Shown: positions 56,196-64,000, counted from the first letter of the stretch. The stretch is 64,000 nucleotides of DNA from Chitinophagaceae bacterium (GCA_016717285.1 JADKFU010000004.1:682001-746000), one strand, 5' to 3'. Made by a program: numbers and translations. The notes: generated from the sequence alone by a model not told the origin.

Positions 56196-56714
56196 ATGAT
56201 TCAATTCACGGCCATCGTATTAAAGTTTGATCAGCAAGGTGAAAAAACCGGTTGGACGTATATTGAAATTCCTGCTGCCAAAGCAGGCAAACTGAAACCC
56301 GGTAATAAGAAATCATTCCGTGTAAAAGGCAAGCTGAATGAGTATGCTATTAAGCAGGCGGCATTGCTTCCGATGGGCAACGGTAATTTTATTCTGCCGT
56401 TGAATGGAACCATGCGAAAGCAACTCGGTGTGCGCAAAGGTGAAAAGCTGAGGGTGCAATTAGAAGTGGATGAAAAACCTTTGCGTCTTTCACCTGCACT
56501 CATGAGTTGTCTTGCGGATGATCCGGATGCCATGAGTTATTTCAAAACCTTGGCTCCTTCTCATCAGCATTACTATTCTAAATGGATTGAAGAAGCAAGG
56601 GCAGCACCTACTAAAGAAAAGCGAATTGCGCAGGCCATCAATGCCTTTCTCCGTAAGCAAAGTTTTTCAGAAATGATGCGCGCACTAAAGAAAGAGCGTG
56701 ATGAACTGCTTTAG
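56196..56714 (+). CDS. DUF1905/YdeI-like protein
   Basis: The start is ATG at 56196 (172 residues: MIQFTAIVLKFDQQGEKTGW), five codons inside the longer frame that begins with TTG. Residues 1-90 are a DUF1905 beta-barrel (WTYIEIPAAKAGKL, FRVKGKLNEYAIKQAALLPM, GNFILPLNGTMRKQLGVRKG). The C-terminal part (about 105-172) is the YdeI/OmpD-associated helical domain with the PSHQHYYSKWIEEARAAPTK motif and basic end. The family's biochemical role is unknown; YdeI in E. coli is linked to peptide or antimicrobial-compound tolerance. Flanked on both sides by copies of the same dispersed repeat. Confidence 0.82.
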   Translation: MIQFTAIVLKFDQQGEKTGWTYIEIPAAKAGKLKPGNKKSFRVKGKLNEYAIKQAALLPMGNGNFILPLNGTMRKQLGVRKGEKLRVQLEVDEKPLRLSPALMSCLADDPDAMSYFKTLAPSHQHYYSKWIEEARAAPTKEKRIAQAINAFLRKQSFSEMMRALKKERDELL

Positions 56715-56828
56715 TAAAGCCAATGCAGCTTATACATTCATTGCTGTTTTATACGCGGGTTAATTGTATTCAATCTTTTAGCAAGTTGCCCCACTGAATA
56801 ATCAGGTGCGTGAGTCGGAATTTTCACC

Positions 56829-56872
56829 GGCTTCGCCGCTACCATTTAGCCATTTAACAATGTAACAATTTG
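56829..56872 (+). repeat. Dispersed intergenic repeat, best copy 2
   Basis: GGCTTCGCCGCTACC, then ATTTAGCCATTTAACAATGT and AACAATT, nearly identical to the copy at 56102 and in the same orientation. The pair brackets the YdeI-like gene. Confidence 0.7.
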
Positions 56873-56874
56873 TT

Positions 56875-59673
56875 CTACTTTACCACCACCGTCTTCACCA
56901 GCAACTGATCACTGATGATTACTTTTACCAGATATGTACCTGCCACTATTTTGCTATTGAGCAGTAAATCATATTGTAAACTACCATCAGCCACCATTGT
57001 TTTCGTTGATTGCACAACACGTCCCAACAGATCTATCAATTCAATAGTTGCTTCTTCGTTGAGTGCCTGTTGAAGTTTAAGATCAATCACCATATGATTA
57101 TCTGCAGGATTCGGATAGATGGACATGGAACCTTCAGCGGCAACATCAAGTGGTGTTGCTTCTTTGCAGGCTTTCGTGACCTTGGTAGTGCCGGATGTCT
57201 TACTACAGCCTGCTTCATTCGTTACCGTAACTTTATAGTTGCCTTTCGCGGTAGCGGTATAAATTATATTGGTGGCACCATCTACAAGCTTGCTGCCCTT
57301 TATCCATTGATAGGAAAGGCCTGTTCCTGAATTTGCCTGCAGATCTACCGAACCTGTTTCGCAAATATTCAGATTGCCAAGTGCTGTAATCTTCGCATTA
57401 GGGAAATTGAAACGGTTAATAATCGTGAATGCTGAGGATGCTTCGCACCCCGGAATGGTGCTTACCTTCACGAGGAAACTGCCTGACTTAGTGGTTGAAA
57501 AAGTATTGTTGGTTGCACCTTCCTGTGGTGTAACATTCCTGTACCATTGATAGGTTAAAGAAGAACTTAAAGCGGTGGTTAATATCACCTCCACGCCGGT
57601 GCAGGCATTAATAGTGCCTGAGGGCTCTACAATGGGTACAGCCATTGGATTCTCATCGGTAACAGTGTCACAATTGTCATCAATGCCATTGCAAAGATCA
57701 AATGCGCCGGGATTAATAGCTGCATTGCCATCGTTGCAGTCGCCGGCAGACACAGCAGTTCCGGCAGGTTGCACACAAGCAAGAATGATTTCGCCGGTTC
57801 CATATGCATCCTGATCGTTATCAGTATAATAAGTTCCTTGTCCGGTAATGGACGGATCAGCATCATCTGACAATCCATCACAGTTGTCATCCACACCGGC
57901 ATTACATATTTCAACTGCACCAGGATAAATCGCAGCATTGTTGTTATTACAATCGTCGTTTTCCAAAGCGGTACCTTCTGGTTGAATGCAGGCATGCAAT
58001 GCCATACCTGACCCAAAGGAATCCAGATCGTTGTCAATATAATAACTGATCTGACCTGTTACAGTAAGGTCTGAATCATCGGCAAGTCCGTTACAGTTGT
58101 CGTCGATATTCGCGTTACATTTTTCAATCGCATCAGGATTAATCGCAGCATCAGCATCGTTACAGTCCGTGCTGTTGCTTACAAAACCTGCTGGTGCAAT
58201 TAAAGCAATCGTATCTGCAGCAACATTTCCAAATCCGTCGCCATCAGTATCTGCATAAAAAGTGTCGTTAGCAGCGGTACCGGAAAGTTTAACAATCCAA
58301 AAATCATCGATGCCAAAATTTGGTTGTGTTTTATCACCTCCTTTGCCTGAATAGGAGTGACCACCAATAATAAAACCTCCATCACTGGTCTGAGGAATAT
58401 CATGCAACCGCTCTTCATTGTTGGCGCCAAAATCAAGATCCCAGAGCTTATTGCCATTCATATCCATTTTCATTACCCAATAATCAACCGATCCTTTTGT
58501 GTTCTGCGTTTTATCTTCATTGATGTCTGATTCAGACCATCCTCCCATAATAAATCCGCCATCAGTGGTGGTGTAAATTGATTTTCCTTTTTCATCCTTT
58601 GTTCCTCCGTAACGTTTGTCCCATTGTTTTACGCCATTGGCATCCGTTTTAACAATCCAAAAATCAAAACCACCCTTACCAGGTATTGTAACTTCCCCGC
58701 TTACATTCGAACGTGTATATCCGCCTAATACAAATCCACCGTCATTTGTCTGATCTAATGCATATAAATATTCATTATCGTTACCACCATATCGGCCGTC
58801 CCATTGCTTCACGCCATTTACATCAGTCTTGATAAGCCACATGTCGGTGGAACCTCTGCCCGATTGTGTTACATCAAATCCTGCAGGGGAAATAGTCCAT
58901 GAACCAATAATATAACCGCCATCTGCCGTTTGCTGAATAGCATTTAACCGGTCGTCTAAAACACCGCCATAAGATGCCTCCCACTGCAGGTTGCCATCAC
59001 CGTCCGCTTTTACGATCCATACATCATATCCTCCGCGATTGGTTCCTGTCTTCTCGCCTCCGATACCGGAAGTTGATTCTCCCGCAAAGATGAATCCTCC
59101 ATCGCTTGTTGGTGCCATAGACCTTAATTCATCTTCACCGGGTCCGCCATAACGTTTGTCCCAGAGCTTGTTACCATTTTCATCAATTTTAACAATCCAA
59201 TAGTCACTGCTGCCGCGGCTTGCCTGTGTCTGATCGCCGTTAATATTCGACATCGACCAGCCACCAAGAATGTAACCGTTATCAGGGGTTTGCAGCAGTG
59301 TAAACATTTCTTCTTTGGAGTTTCCGCCAAAACGTTTATCCCATTCTTTGTTGCCTGATGCATCTGTCTTTACGACCCAAAAATCGTTGAGTCCCTGCGT
59401 ACCTTGAGACTTTTCACCACCTATCGGAGAATCGGAATCACCGCCAAGCAGGTAACCGCCGTCGTTCGTTTGAATGATGGTGTACATCTCATCATGCTTT
59501 GCACCACCGAAACTTTTGTCCCATTCTTTCACCGGTACCGACTGACCAAAAGAAATTGAAAAGGAGGAAAGAAAACTTGCACAAAAAAACAGCGTCATTT
59601 TACTATAGGATGAAAACGGCAAAGTGGTAATTGCGGCAATCTGCCTTCCAAGAAGTGTATATTGATTGATCAT
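56875..59673 (-). CDS. Large secreted repeat protein with MopE-type metal-binding motifs, Ig-like and T9SS domains
   Basis: The 932-residue protein has eight propeller-like repeats of about 53 residues (about 48-475), each with a WDKRFGG or WDGRYGG strand, a DGGYxLGG or DGGFxxGG strand and a DxWxVKxDxNG strand. Three putative metal-binding (MopE) repeats follow (about 480-670: DTDGDGFG, TDCNDADAAINP, DDNCNGLADD and variants), then two Ig-like segments (about 685-850) and a T9SS type A domain (IYPNPADNHMVIDL to LLVKTVVVK). Met1 is kept because the promoter at 59808 lies upstream, but Met26 (59598; FFCASFLSSFSISFGQ) would give a more usual signal peptide. Likely a surface protein that binds divalent metal. 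Confidence 0.82.
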   Translation of the reverse strand: MINQYTLLGRQIAAITTLPFSSYSKMTLFFCASFLSSFSISFGQSVPVKEWDKSFGGAKHDEMYTIIQTNDGGYLLGGDSDSPIGGEKSQGTQGLNDFWVVKTDASGNKEWDKRFGGNSKEEMFTLLQTPDNGYILGGWSMSNINGDQTQASRGSSDYWIVKIDENGNKLWDKRYGGPGEDELRSMAPTSDGGFIFAGESTSGIGGEKTGTNRGGYDVWIVKADGDGNLQWEASYGGVLDDRLNAIQQTADGGYIIGSWTISPAGFDVTQSGRGSTDMWLIKTDVNGVKQWDGRYGGNDNEYLYALDQTNDGGFVLGGYTRSNVSGEVTIPGKGGFDFWIVKTDANGVKQWDKRYGGTKDEKGKSIYTTTDGGFIMGGWSESDINEDKTQNTKGSVDYWVMKMDMNGNKLWDLDFGANNEERLHDIPQTSDGGFIIGGHSYSGKGGDKTQPNFGIDDFWIVKLSGTAANDTFYADTDGDGFGNVAADTIALIAPAGFVSNSTDCNDADAAINPDAIEKCNANIDDNCNGLADDSDLTVTGQISYYIDNDLDSFGSGMALHACIQPEGTALENDDCNNNNAAIYPGAVEICNAGVDDNCDGLSDDADPSITGQGTYYTDNDQDAYGTGEIILACVQPAGTAVSAGDCNDGNAAINPGAFDLCNGIDDNCDTVTDENPMAVPIVEPSGTINACTGVEVILTTALSSSLTYQWYRNVTPQEGATNNTFSTTKSGSFLVKVSTIPGCEASSAFTIINRFNFPNAKITALGNLNICETGSVDLQANSGTGLSYQWIKGSKLVDGATNIIYTATAKGNYKVTVTNEAGCSKTSGTTKVTKACKEATPLDVAAEGSMSIYPNPADNHMVIDLKLQQALNEEATIELIDLLGRVVQSTKTMVADGSLQYDLLLNSKIVAGTYLVKVIISDQLLVKTVVVK

Positions 59674-60175
59674 TGAATTATTATTTATTGAAAAAGTTGC
59701 TATTGTGTATGGTTAATGGAGGACTATACTAATGTTGATGTGAATGGTTCAGGTCACAGAGAACTTTCCGGATGTCTAATGCTTCATAGCGTTTATTGAA
59801 AAGGCGGCAAATATAAAGCATTCTCCAGTTTATTGAAAAGCTGGCCGCACGAAAGACATCGCAATGCAAAGATTTTGTTGGCGTATCCATATTAATATAA
59901 TTTGGTATTTAAAAAAATGTACTGCTGAATGTCTGAAAGGGGTTGCCCTGAAAAAAGAACTCCTCTCCAATTGCAAATGTTTTATACGGTTTTAAAGCTT
60001 TATTTGTTTTATCAGGAAAGTAGGGGAATTAAGTTGTTTAGACTGAATGACCATTCGACTACAAAGATAAATGGTGGAAACACCATTGTTAATACCAAAA
60101 ACAGCGCAGACGATTTCTAAAGAACACCTGGCTGTAAACATTTAAACCTTACCCGTTTCCGTATATCTTTACCAC
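59674..60175. other. Intergenic region with a minus-strand promoter
   Basis: The 502-base spacer between divergent genes. On the minus strand TATATTTG (59808-59815) with TTTC 19 bases upstream is a good promoter for the 932-residue protein, with a leader of about 125 bases. On the plus strand TATCTTTA (60164-60171; 7 of 8) just before the dimethylargininase start is a candidate. A 63-codon frame (59929-60120) has no coding character. No repeat or hairpin stands out. Confidence 0.5.
59808..59815 (-). promoter_or_regulatory. -10 type box of the 932-residue T9SS protein gene
   Basis: Minus strand TATATTTG, full consensus; a TTTC (59835-59838) sits 19 bases upstream as the -33 element. Confidence 0.55.
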
Positions 60176-60937
60176 ATGTTTACCTATGCCATTACCCGCA
60201 CACCTTGTTCTAATTATATCAACGGAATTACTACCGCCAATTTGGGCCAGCCGGATATTCATCTTGCGCTGAAGCAGCATCAGCGGTATGTTAATGCATT
60301 GGAAAACTGTGGACTTCAGGTTACTGTACTGGATGCCGATGAATCATTTCCAGATAGTTGTTTTGTGGAAGATACGGCAGTGATGATTGCTGAGGCTGCC
60401 ATCATCACCCGTCCGGGGGCTCCTTCAAGAAGAGAGGAAGTAAAAACGATGCAATCGGCTTTAGAACATATCAGAAAACTGGAATTCATTCAATCACCCG
60501 GCACATTGGAAGGAGGAGACGTGTTGCAGGTGAATCAGCACTTCTATATTGGAATTACTGATAGAACAAATAGCGCTGGTGCTCAACAACTTGGTGAAAT
60601 ACTGGAACGATACGGATATTCATTCCAACTTATTCCGATGAGTTCAGCATTGCATTTAAAAACGGTGGTAAATTATATCGGGAATAATTACCTGCTTGCT
60701 TCAGCAGAGATGGCGGTACATGATGCGTTCCGCGATTTCAAAATAATAACAGTGGATGAAAAAGATTTGTACGCTGCCAATTGTCTTTTCATCAATGGTA
60801 CGTTGATTATGCCTGCAGGATTCAGTAATGTAAACCGTGCCTTGCAACTAGCAGGTTATAATCCGGTGGAACTTGACATGACTGAATTTGAAAAAATGGA
60901 TGGCGGACTTACTTGTTTGTCGTTACGGTTTCAATAA
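60176..60937 (+). CDS. Dimethylarginine dimethylaminohydrolase (dimethylargininase) family protein
   Basis: DDAH hydrolyses N-methylated arginines to citrulline and methylamines, and belongs to the pentein/amidinotransferase superfamily with arginine deiminase. The 253-residue protein has the substrate-binding SFPDSCFVEDTAV (Glu65, Asp66), LEGGDVL, the catalytic His160 in SALHLKTVV, and the nucleophile Cys247 in GGLTCLSLR. The numbering is almost the same as in the Pseudomonas enzyme (His162, Cys249). Members with this architecture may act on other guanidino compounds, so the exact substrate is open. Cytoplasmic; its stop overlaps the convergent aat gene by 7 bases. Confidence 0.88.
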   Translation: MFTYAITRTPCSNYINGITTANLGQPDIHLALKQHQRYVNALENCGLQVTVLDADESFPDSCFVEDTAVMIAEAAIITRPGAPSRREEVKTMQSALEHIRKLEFIQSPGTLEGGDVLQVNQHFYIGITDRTNSAGAQQLGEILERYGYSFQLIPMSSALHLKTVVNYIGNNYLLASAEMAVHDAFRDFKIITVDEKDLYAANCLFINGTLIMPAGFSNVNRALQLAGYNPVELDMTEFEKMDGGLTCLSLRFQ

Positions 60938-61566
60938 ATATTTTCCTGCAACAACTTTAAATAATTATTCCGGGTGATATTTTTTGCGCCCATGCTGGCA
61001 AGGTGATCGGTTTTCACCTGGCAATCAATCAATGAATAATTTTCGCTTTCACAAAGTGCAATCAACGCAGCTTTTGAAGCATTGGGCCGAATCGAGAACA
61101 TGCTTTCTCCGAAAAATATTTTAGCAATAGAAATTCCATACAATCCACCCACCAGTTCATGCTGTTCCCAGCATTCTATTGAATCAGCATGACCAAGCTC
61201 ATGCAGCCTGGTGTAGGCCTGAACGAATTCTTTACTGATCCATGTTGCTGATTGTTGCTGTTGGTGAACTTGAGCGCACAATTGAATCACCTTTTCAAAT
61301 GCCTGATTTTTGGTGGTCTGAAATCTGTTGGAACGTATTACCTGTTTCATGCTTTTGCTGATATGTAATTCTTCAGGAAATAAAACCATCCGTTGGGGCG
61401 GGGAGAACCAGAAGATAACGTCCTCATCCATAAACCAGGGAAAAATGCCGCTTCTATATGCAAGCAATAAACGGTGAGGCGAAAGATCACCTCCAATAGC
61501 AAGCAAGCCATCTTCCTCTGCCTGATCCGGATCGGGAAACCACAATTTATCGGTGAGTGCAAACAT
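60931..61566 (-). CDS. aat: Leucyl/phenylalanyl-tRNA--protein transferase
   Basis: Aat adds Leu or Phe from tRNA to proteins with N-terminal Lys or Arg, marking them for ClpS/ClpAP degradation (bacterial N-degron pathway). The 211-residue protein carries all family motifs: LWFPDPDQAEEDGLLAIGGD, YRSGIFPWF, WFSPPQRMVLFPEELHISKS, CWEQHELVGGLYGI, GESMFS and NASKAALIAL, ending with IDCQVKTDHLASMGAKNI. Its length is normal. It ends within the last codons of the convergent dimethylargininase gene. Confidence 0.95.
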   Translation of the reverse strand: MFALTDKLWFPDPDQAEEDGLLAIGGDLSPHRLLLAYRSGIFPWFMDEDVIFWFSPPQRMVLFPEELHISKSMKQVIRSNRFQTTKNQAFEKVIQLCAQVHQQQQSATWISKEFVQAYTRLHELGHADSIECWEQHELVGGLYGISIAKIFFGESMFSIRPNASKAALIALCESENYSLIDCQVKTDHLASMGAKNITRNNYLKLLQENIY

Positions 61567-61611
61567 TGTTGTTCAAAAGCGTGATCAAACTTACTGTTTC
61601 ATTTGATCATT

Positions 61612-61661
61612 CAATGGTTGGATTGTTAAATGGTTGAATGATTAAATTGTTTCGGCGAAGC
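61612..61661 (-). repeat. Dispersed intergenic repeat, reverse-orientation copy
   Basis: On the minus strand it reads CAGCTTCGCCGAAAC, then ATTTAATCATTCAACCATTT and AACAATCC. It is the reverse-strand relative of the copies at 56102 and 56829. Confidence 0.55.
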
Positions 61662-61752
61662 TGTACAATAGTTGCAATAAAGAATCTGTTCTCCTGACGC
61701 TCTTGCTCAATCCCGGGCATTTCATACACATAAAAATATTTTTTATAAATAC

Positions 61753-61784
61753 TTGCATTTAATAAAAAAGACATGCTATCTTTG
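61753..61784 (+). promoter_or_regulatory. Promoter of the SPFH gene
   Basis: TTG (61753-61755), 21 bases, TATCTTTG (61777-61784). The predicted start near 61791 excludes the in-frame codons at 61753 and fixes the ATG at 61816. Confidence 0.75.
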
Positions 61785-61815
61785 TGATATCAATTTAATA
61801 TCAAACTCAAAAACC

Positions 61816-62670
61816 ATGATCCAGGAAAAAAATTTTACCGCCATCTCAGGATTTCTCATGATTGGCCTCGCAATAGTTTGCGCTATTGCAGTAATTATTT
61901 TTATGGTAAATGATATGCCTTACCCGGCAATTCCGTTTGCCATCGCTTTTCCCTTTATTGTAAGAGGAATTTTTATAGTAAACCCCAATGAAGCGAAGGC
62001 CCTCACGCTTTTCGGAAAATATTCCGGCACGGTAAAACAGAACGGGTTGATGTGGGCGAATCCGTTTTATGCGCGCCAGCACGTTTCACTTCGTGCCCGT
62101 AACCAGAATGGTCAGGCACTGAAAGTGAACGACAAAATCGGAAACCCGATAGAAATTGCAGCCGTGATTGTATGGAATGTAGTAGATACTGCAAAAGCAT
62201 TGTACGAAGTAAATAGTTTCGAACAGTTTGTTGCCATTCAGAGCGAAGCTGCAGTGCGACATCTGGCAGGCACCTGTCCGTATGACTTTTCAGAAGATGA
62301 AACGGCAACTGTTACGCTTCGCGGCGGTGGCGACAAAGTGAATGAGATGCTGGTAAACGAATTGAATGAACGTTTATCGCAGGCGGGAATAATTGTGAGC
62401 GAAGCTCGCATCAGCCATTTGGCGTATGCGCCGGAAATTGCCGGCGCGATGTTGCAACGTCAACAAGCTTCAGCGGTGGTTTCCGCCCGCAAGCTGATTG
62501 TGGAAGGTGCCGTTGGAATGGTGGAAATGGCGTTGGCAAAACTTTCAGAAAAAGAAATCGTCCATCTTGATGAAGAGCGTAAAGCCGCGATGGTAAGCAA
62601 CCTGTTGGTAGTACTGTGTGGTGATAAGAATGTAAGTCCGATATTAAATACAGGCACGCTTTACGCTTAG
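61816..62670 (+). CDS. SPFH-domain membrane protein
   Basis: The 284-residue protein has two adjacent membrane segments (about 10-30 and 34-54), then an SPFH (stomatin/prohibitin/flotillin) domain: VNPNEAKALTLFGKYSGTVK, GLMWANPFYARQHVSLRARN, the EIAAVIVWNVVDTAKALYEV strand-helix, and EAAVRHLAGTCPYDFSED. A C-terminal coiled coil and oligomerisation helix include ERLSQAGIIVSEARISHLAY and MLQRQQASAVVSARKLIVEG. Such proteins form membrane rings or microdomains and often regulate proteases or membrane stress responses. It is followed after a strong hairpin by an Arc-family protein gene, a pairing seen in other bacteria and likely functional. Confidence 0.88.
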   Translation: MIQEKNFTAISGFLMIGLAIVCAIAVIIFMVNDMPYPAIPFAIAFPFIVRGIFIVNPNEAKALTLFGKYSGTVKQNGLMWANPFYARQHVSLRARNQNGQALKVNDKIGNPIEIAAVIVWNVVDTAKALYEVNSFEQFVAIQSEAAVRHLAGTCPYDFSEDETATVTLRGGGDKVNEMLVNELNERLSQAGIIVSEARISHLAYAPEIAGAMLQRQQASAVVSARKLIVEGAVGMVEMALAKLSEKEIVHLDEERKAAMVSNLLVVLCGDKNVSPILNTGTLYA

Positions 62671-62689
62671 AAAATTGCAGGGAATAGCG

Positions 62690-62718
62690 TGGAATGAACT
62701 CAACAGGAGTTCATTCCA
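62690..62718 (+). terminator. Perfect 12 bp hairpin between the SPFH and Arc-like genes
   Basis: TGGAATGAACTC (62690-62701) pairs exactly with GAGTTCATTCCA (62707-62718) around AACAG, 20 bases after the SPFH stop and 38 bases before the Arc ATG. There is only a short TTT after it, so it may act as an attenuator or RNA-stability element that lowers expression of the second gene. Confidence 0.65.
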
Positions 62719-62755
62719 TTTATCAGATACTCCATTTCAGATCCACAATTATCTC

Positions 62756-62929
62756 ATGCCTCCTGATAAAAAAGCTTTTGTATTACGTATCAATCCTGAC
62801 ACGCTCAAAGAACTGGAGAAGTGGGCTGCAGATGATTTCCGAAGTGTGAATGGACAAATTGAATATTTGTTGCAGAAGGCATTGACAGACAGCAAACGTT
62901 CAAAAAATAAAACGCCTTCTAAAAAATAG
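62756..62929 (+). CDS. Arc-family ribbon-helix-helix protein
   Basis: The start is ATG at 62756 (57 residues: MPPDKKAFVLRINPDTLKEL), since the longer frame begins with TTG inside the hairpin region. KAFVLRINP is the DNA-contacting strand; TLKELEKWAADDF and VNGQIEYLLQKAL are the two helices. The motif RSVNGQIEYLL is characteristic of the Arc-like proteins encoded next to SPFH genes. It probably represses its own operon or acts with the SPFH protein. The C-terminus is a short basic tail (SKRSKNKTPSKK). Confidence 0.78.
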   Translation: MPPDKKAFVLRINPDTLKELEKWAADDFRSVNGQIEYLLQKALTDSKRSKNKTPSKK

Positions 62930-63209
62930 GGAACCGGCCCGAGTATGATTTAACCATCAACCCAATGCCGGTTGGTAAACTGATTTACAATGCGTATCGA
63001 ACATCGATAAACGAACTTTAATTAGAGAACTAAAAAAGTTCGGTAATGGGGACCGCCTTCTTTGTTTTGATTTTAGAAATGGAATTTTTAAAGATAAAAA
63101 CCCGAATAATTTCGAACACTAATCTCGTTAACTAAATGTCATTGACAATCAGCCAAATTTCCTTCCCTCCCAAACGGTGATTAGATTTCATAAACACAAT
63201 TATCTGAAA
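62930..63209. other. Intergenic region with an AACGAACT-type hairpin
   Basis: This 304-base gap (to 63233) holds one hairpin, CGAACTTT (63012-63019) with AAAGTTCG (63035-63042), the same arms as the palindromes near 28.7-28.8 kb. No ORF is seen; the promoter of the next gene lies at its right end. Confidence 0.45.
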
Positions 63210-63217
63210 TATATTTG
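63210..63217 (+). promoter_or_regulatory. -10 type box of the 97-residue gene
   Basis: TATATTTG, full TAnnTTTG consensus, 16 bases before the ATG; TTTC 20 bases upstream is an acceptable -33 element. Confidence 0.6.
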
Positions 63218-63233
63218 CAGTAAGCACTGCTGA

Positions 63234-63527
63234 ATGAATAAATACCTCATCACATTTTACCTGCTCGATCTGGATGAAGAATTCTGGAAGATGATACCGC
63301 AGCACCGCGAAATGGTAAATGATTTTTTATTGAGGGAAGTGATTGAAACTTATGGCGTAAATATGGAACGCACCAAAGGCTGGATCACCATGAATGCAAA
63401 GGACGAAGATGAAGTGACCCTGATTATTGAATCATTCCCCATCAGTGACTATTATACGTACGATATTGATCAGCTTTTCATCTTCGAAAATGCACTCGGG
63501 CTGATGCCAAAGATGGTATTCAACTGA
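63234..63527 (+). CDS. Small ferredoxin-like (YCII/muconolactone-isomerase-like) hypothetical protein
   Basis: The 97-residue protein has a beta-alpha-beta pattern (KYLITFYLLDLDEEFWKMI, a long helix REMVNDFLLREVIETYGV, then TKGWITMNAKDEDEVTLIIE and YDIDQLFIFENAL). This is the dimeric alpha/beta-barrel, ferredoxin-like fold of YCII and related small enzymes. I recognise it as a recurrent Bacteroidota protein but know no function. It has its own promoter, and its stop (TGA) overlaps the ATG of the following lipoprotein gene (TGATG), so the two are probably translated together. Confidence 0.65.
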   Translation: MNKYLITFYLLDLDEEFWKMIPQHREMVNDFLLREVIETYGVNMERTKGWITMNAKDEDEVTLIIESFPISDYYTYDIDQLFIFENALGLMPKMVFN

Positions 63528-64000
63528 TGCGTTTTTCACTTCGTTATAATAATCCGCCTTCCATACTTCTTTCTTCCAAAATGCTGCATATGAACTTTTT
63601 ATGGATAGCCATGTTTTCAATTGCTGTATTCGTTGCAACTTCCTGCAATCATCCGAATGAAGCAGTGCAGAAAAATAACATGGACTCGCTGGTTGGAAAA
63701 GATTCAACAGATCCGCAGATCAATGCCCTCAGTGAAAAAATTAAATCAACTCCGAAAAATCCCGAACTGTATTTTCTTCGCAGCAATATTTTCCTCCAAC
63801 ATGGAAACATTCCGGCTTCTTTCAGCGACATGTCCGCTGCCATTGCGCTGGATTCCGCTAACATAAAATACTATTTCGCGATAGCTGATATTTATCTGAA
63901 AGGTGGTTCCGCCGATGGTGCGATTGATGCTTTTAATCACATCATTCGAACTGATCCGGAAAATACGGAAGCACTGATTAAATTAAGTAAGGTGTACTTC
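63527..64000 (+). CDS. TPR-repeat lipoprotein, N-terminal part (runs off the right edge)
   Basis: The frame is open from the ATG at 63527, which overlaps the previous stop, to the end of the window (158 codons). Met23 (63593) may be the real start, as MNFLWIAMFSIAVFVATSC then forms a lipobox signal. After about 20 linker residues, tetratricopeptide repeats follow (TPKNPELYFLRSNIFLQHGN, MSAAIALDSANIKYYFAIAD, AIDAFNHIIRTDPENTEALI), each with the helix pattern of a TPR. Probably a membrane-anchored scaffold facing the periplasm; its partners are unknown. Confidence 0.75.
   Translation, partial: MRFSLRYNNPPSILLSSKMLHMNFLWIAMFSIAVFVATSCNHPNEAVQKNNMDSLVGKDSTDPQINALSEKIKSTPKNPELYFLRSNIFLQHGNIPASFSDMSAAIALDSANIKYYFAIADIYLKGGSADGAIDAFNHIIRTDPENTEALIKLSKVYF

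Noticed and set aside
59929..60120. A 63-codon ORF
   Set aside because: No promoter, no recognisable fold and a biased composition; it lies in the leader/spacer region.
62690..62718. Riboswitch between the SPFH and Arc genes
   Set aside because: Only a single simple hairpin is visible, with no junction or conserved ligand-binding core.

Overview
The window is about 64 kb of a Bacteroidota chromosome, probably from the Chitinophagales/Saprospiria side of the phylum. Three things point there. At least eight large secreted proteins end in a type IX secretion (T9SS, Por) C-terminal sorting domain. Promoters match the Bacteroidota form, TTG/TTTG, a spacer of about 19-21 bases, then TAnnTTTG, and clear Shine-Dalgarno sequences are rare. 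The block rplM-rpsI-rpsB-tsf has the gene order usual for the phylum. I see no tRNA, rRNA, CRISPR array, transposase or integrase.

Layout. 0-20 kb: the end of a rhodanese protein, an AsmA-like protein, secreted T9SS proteins (CotH/lamin-tail, kelch, tail-fibre/S74, beta-propeller), a DUF885 peptidase-like lipoprotein, murA, a TlpA thioredoxin, a class IV aminotransferase, a D-aminoacylase-like lipoprotein and nadB. 20.2-24.9 kb: an AT-rich accessory pocket with a small membrane protein, an N6-adenine DNA methyltransferase translationally coupled to a 207-residue protein of unknown function, a strong candidate small RNA (near-consensus promoter plus perfect terminator), a ribbon-helix-helix protein and a 59-residue protein. 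24.9-28.7 kb: the translation operon rplM-rpsI-rpsB-tsf and then pyrH. 28.8-34 kb: SDR-sbcD-sbcC. 34-48 kb: an SGNH hydrolase, sialidase-like and YCF48-like T9SS proteins flanking a 1 kb tandem repeat array, recR, a glycosyltransferase fusion, a 1008-residue T9SS protein, an outer-membrane barrel and a PLP decarboxylase. 48-64 kb: a D-amino-acid oxidase, sucA, a class II amidotransferase, two more large T9SS proteins, a sulfotransferase, a YdeI-like protein, a dimethylargininase, aat, an SPFH/Arc pair, a small ferredoxin-like protein and the start of a TPR lipoprotein.

Assembly quality matters here. Six conserved or essential genes (nadB, rplM, rpsI, rpsB, pyrH, sbcC) carry eight frameshift sites in all. 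Every one lies in a short A or T run, and restoring one or two bases (or removing one) brings back the family sequence. These are most likely base-calling errors from long reads, not pseudogenes, and these genes are annotated across the breaks.

The intergenic DNA is rich in repeats of several unrelated families: a seven-unit 163-169 bp tandem array, a dispersed GCTTCGCCG...CATTTAGCCATTTAACAATG element, AACGAACTAAAGTTCGTT palindromes, CCCTGAGCCTGTCGAAGGG repeats and a 228 bp nested palindrome. The best candidate for something undescribed is the 21.0-24.7 kb pocket, where a methyltransferase/partner pair diverges from an orphan structured RNA.
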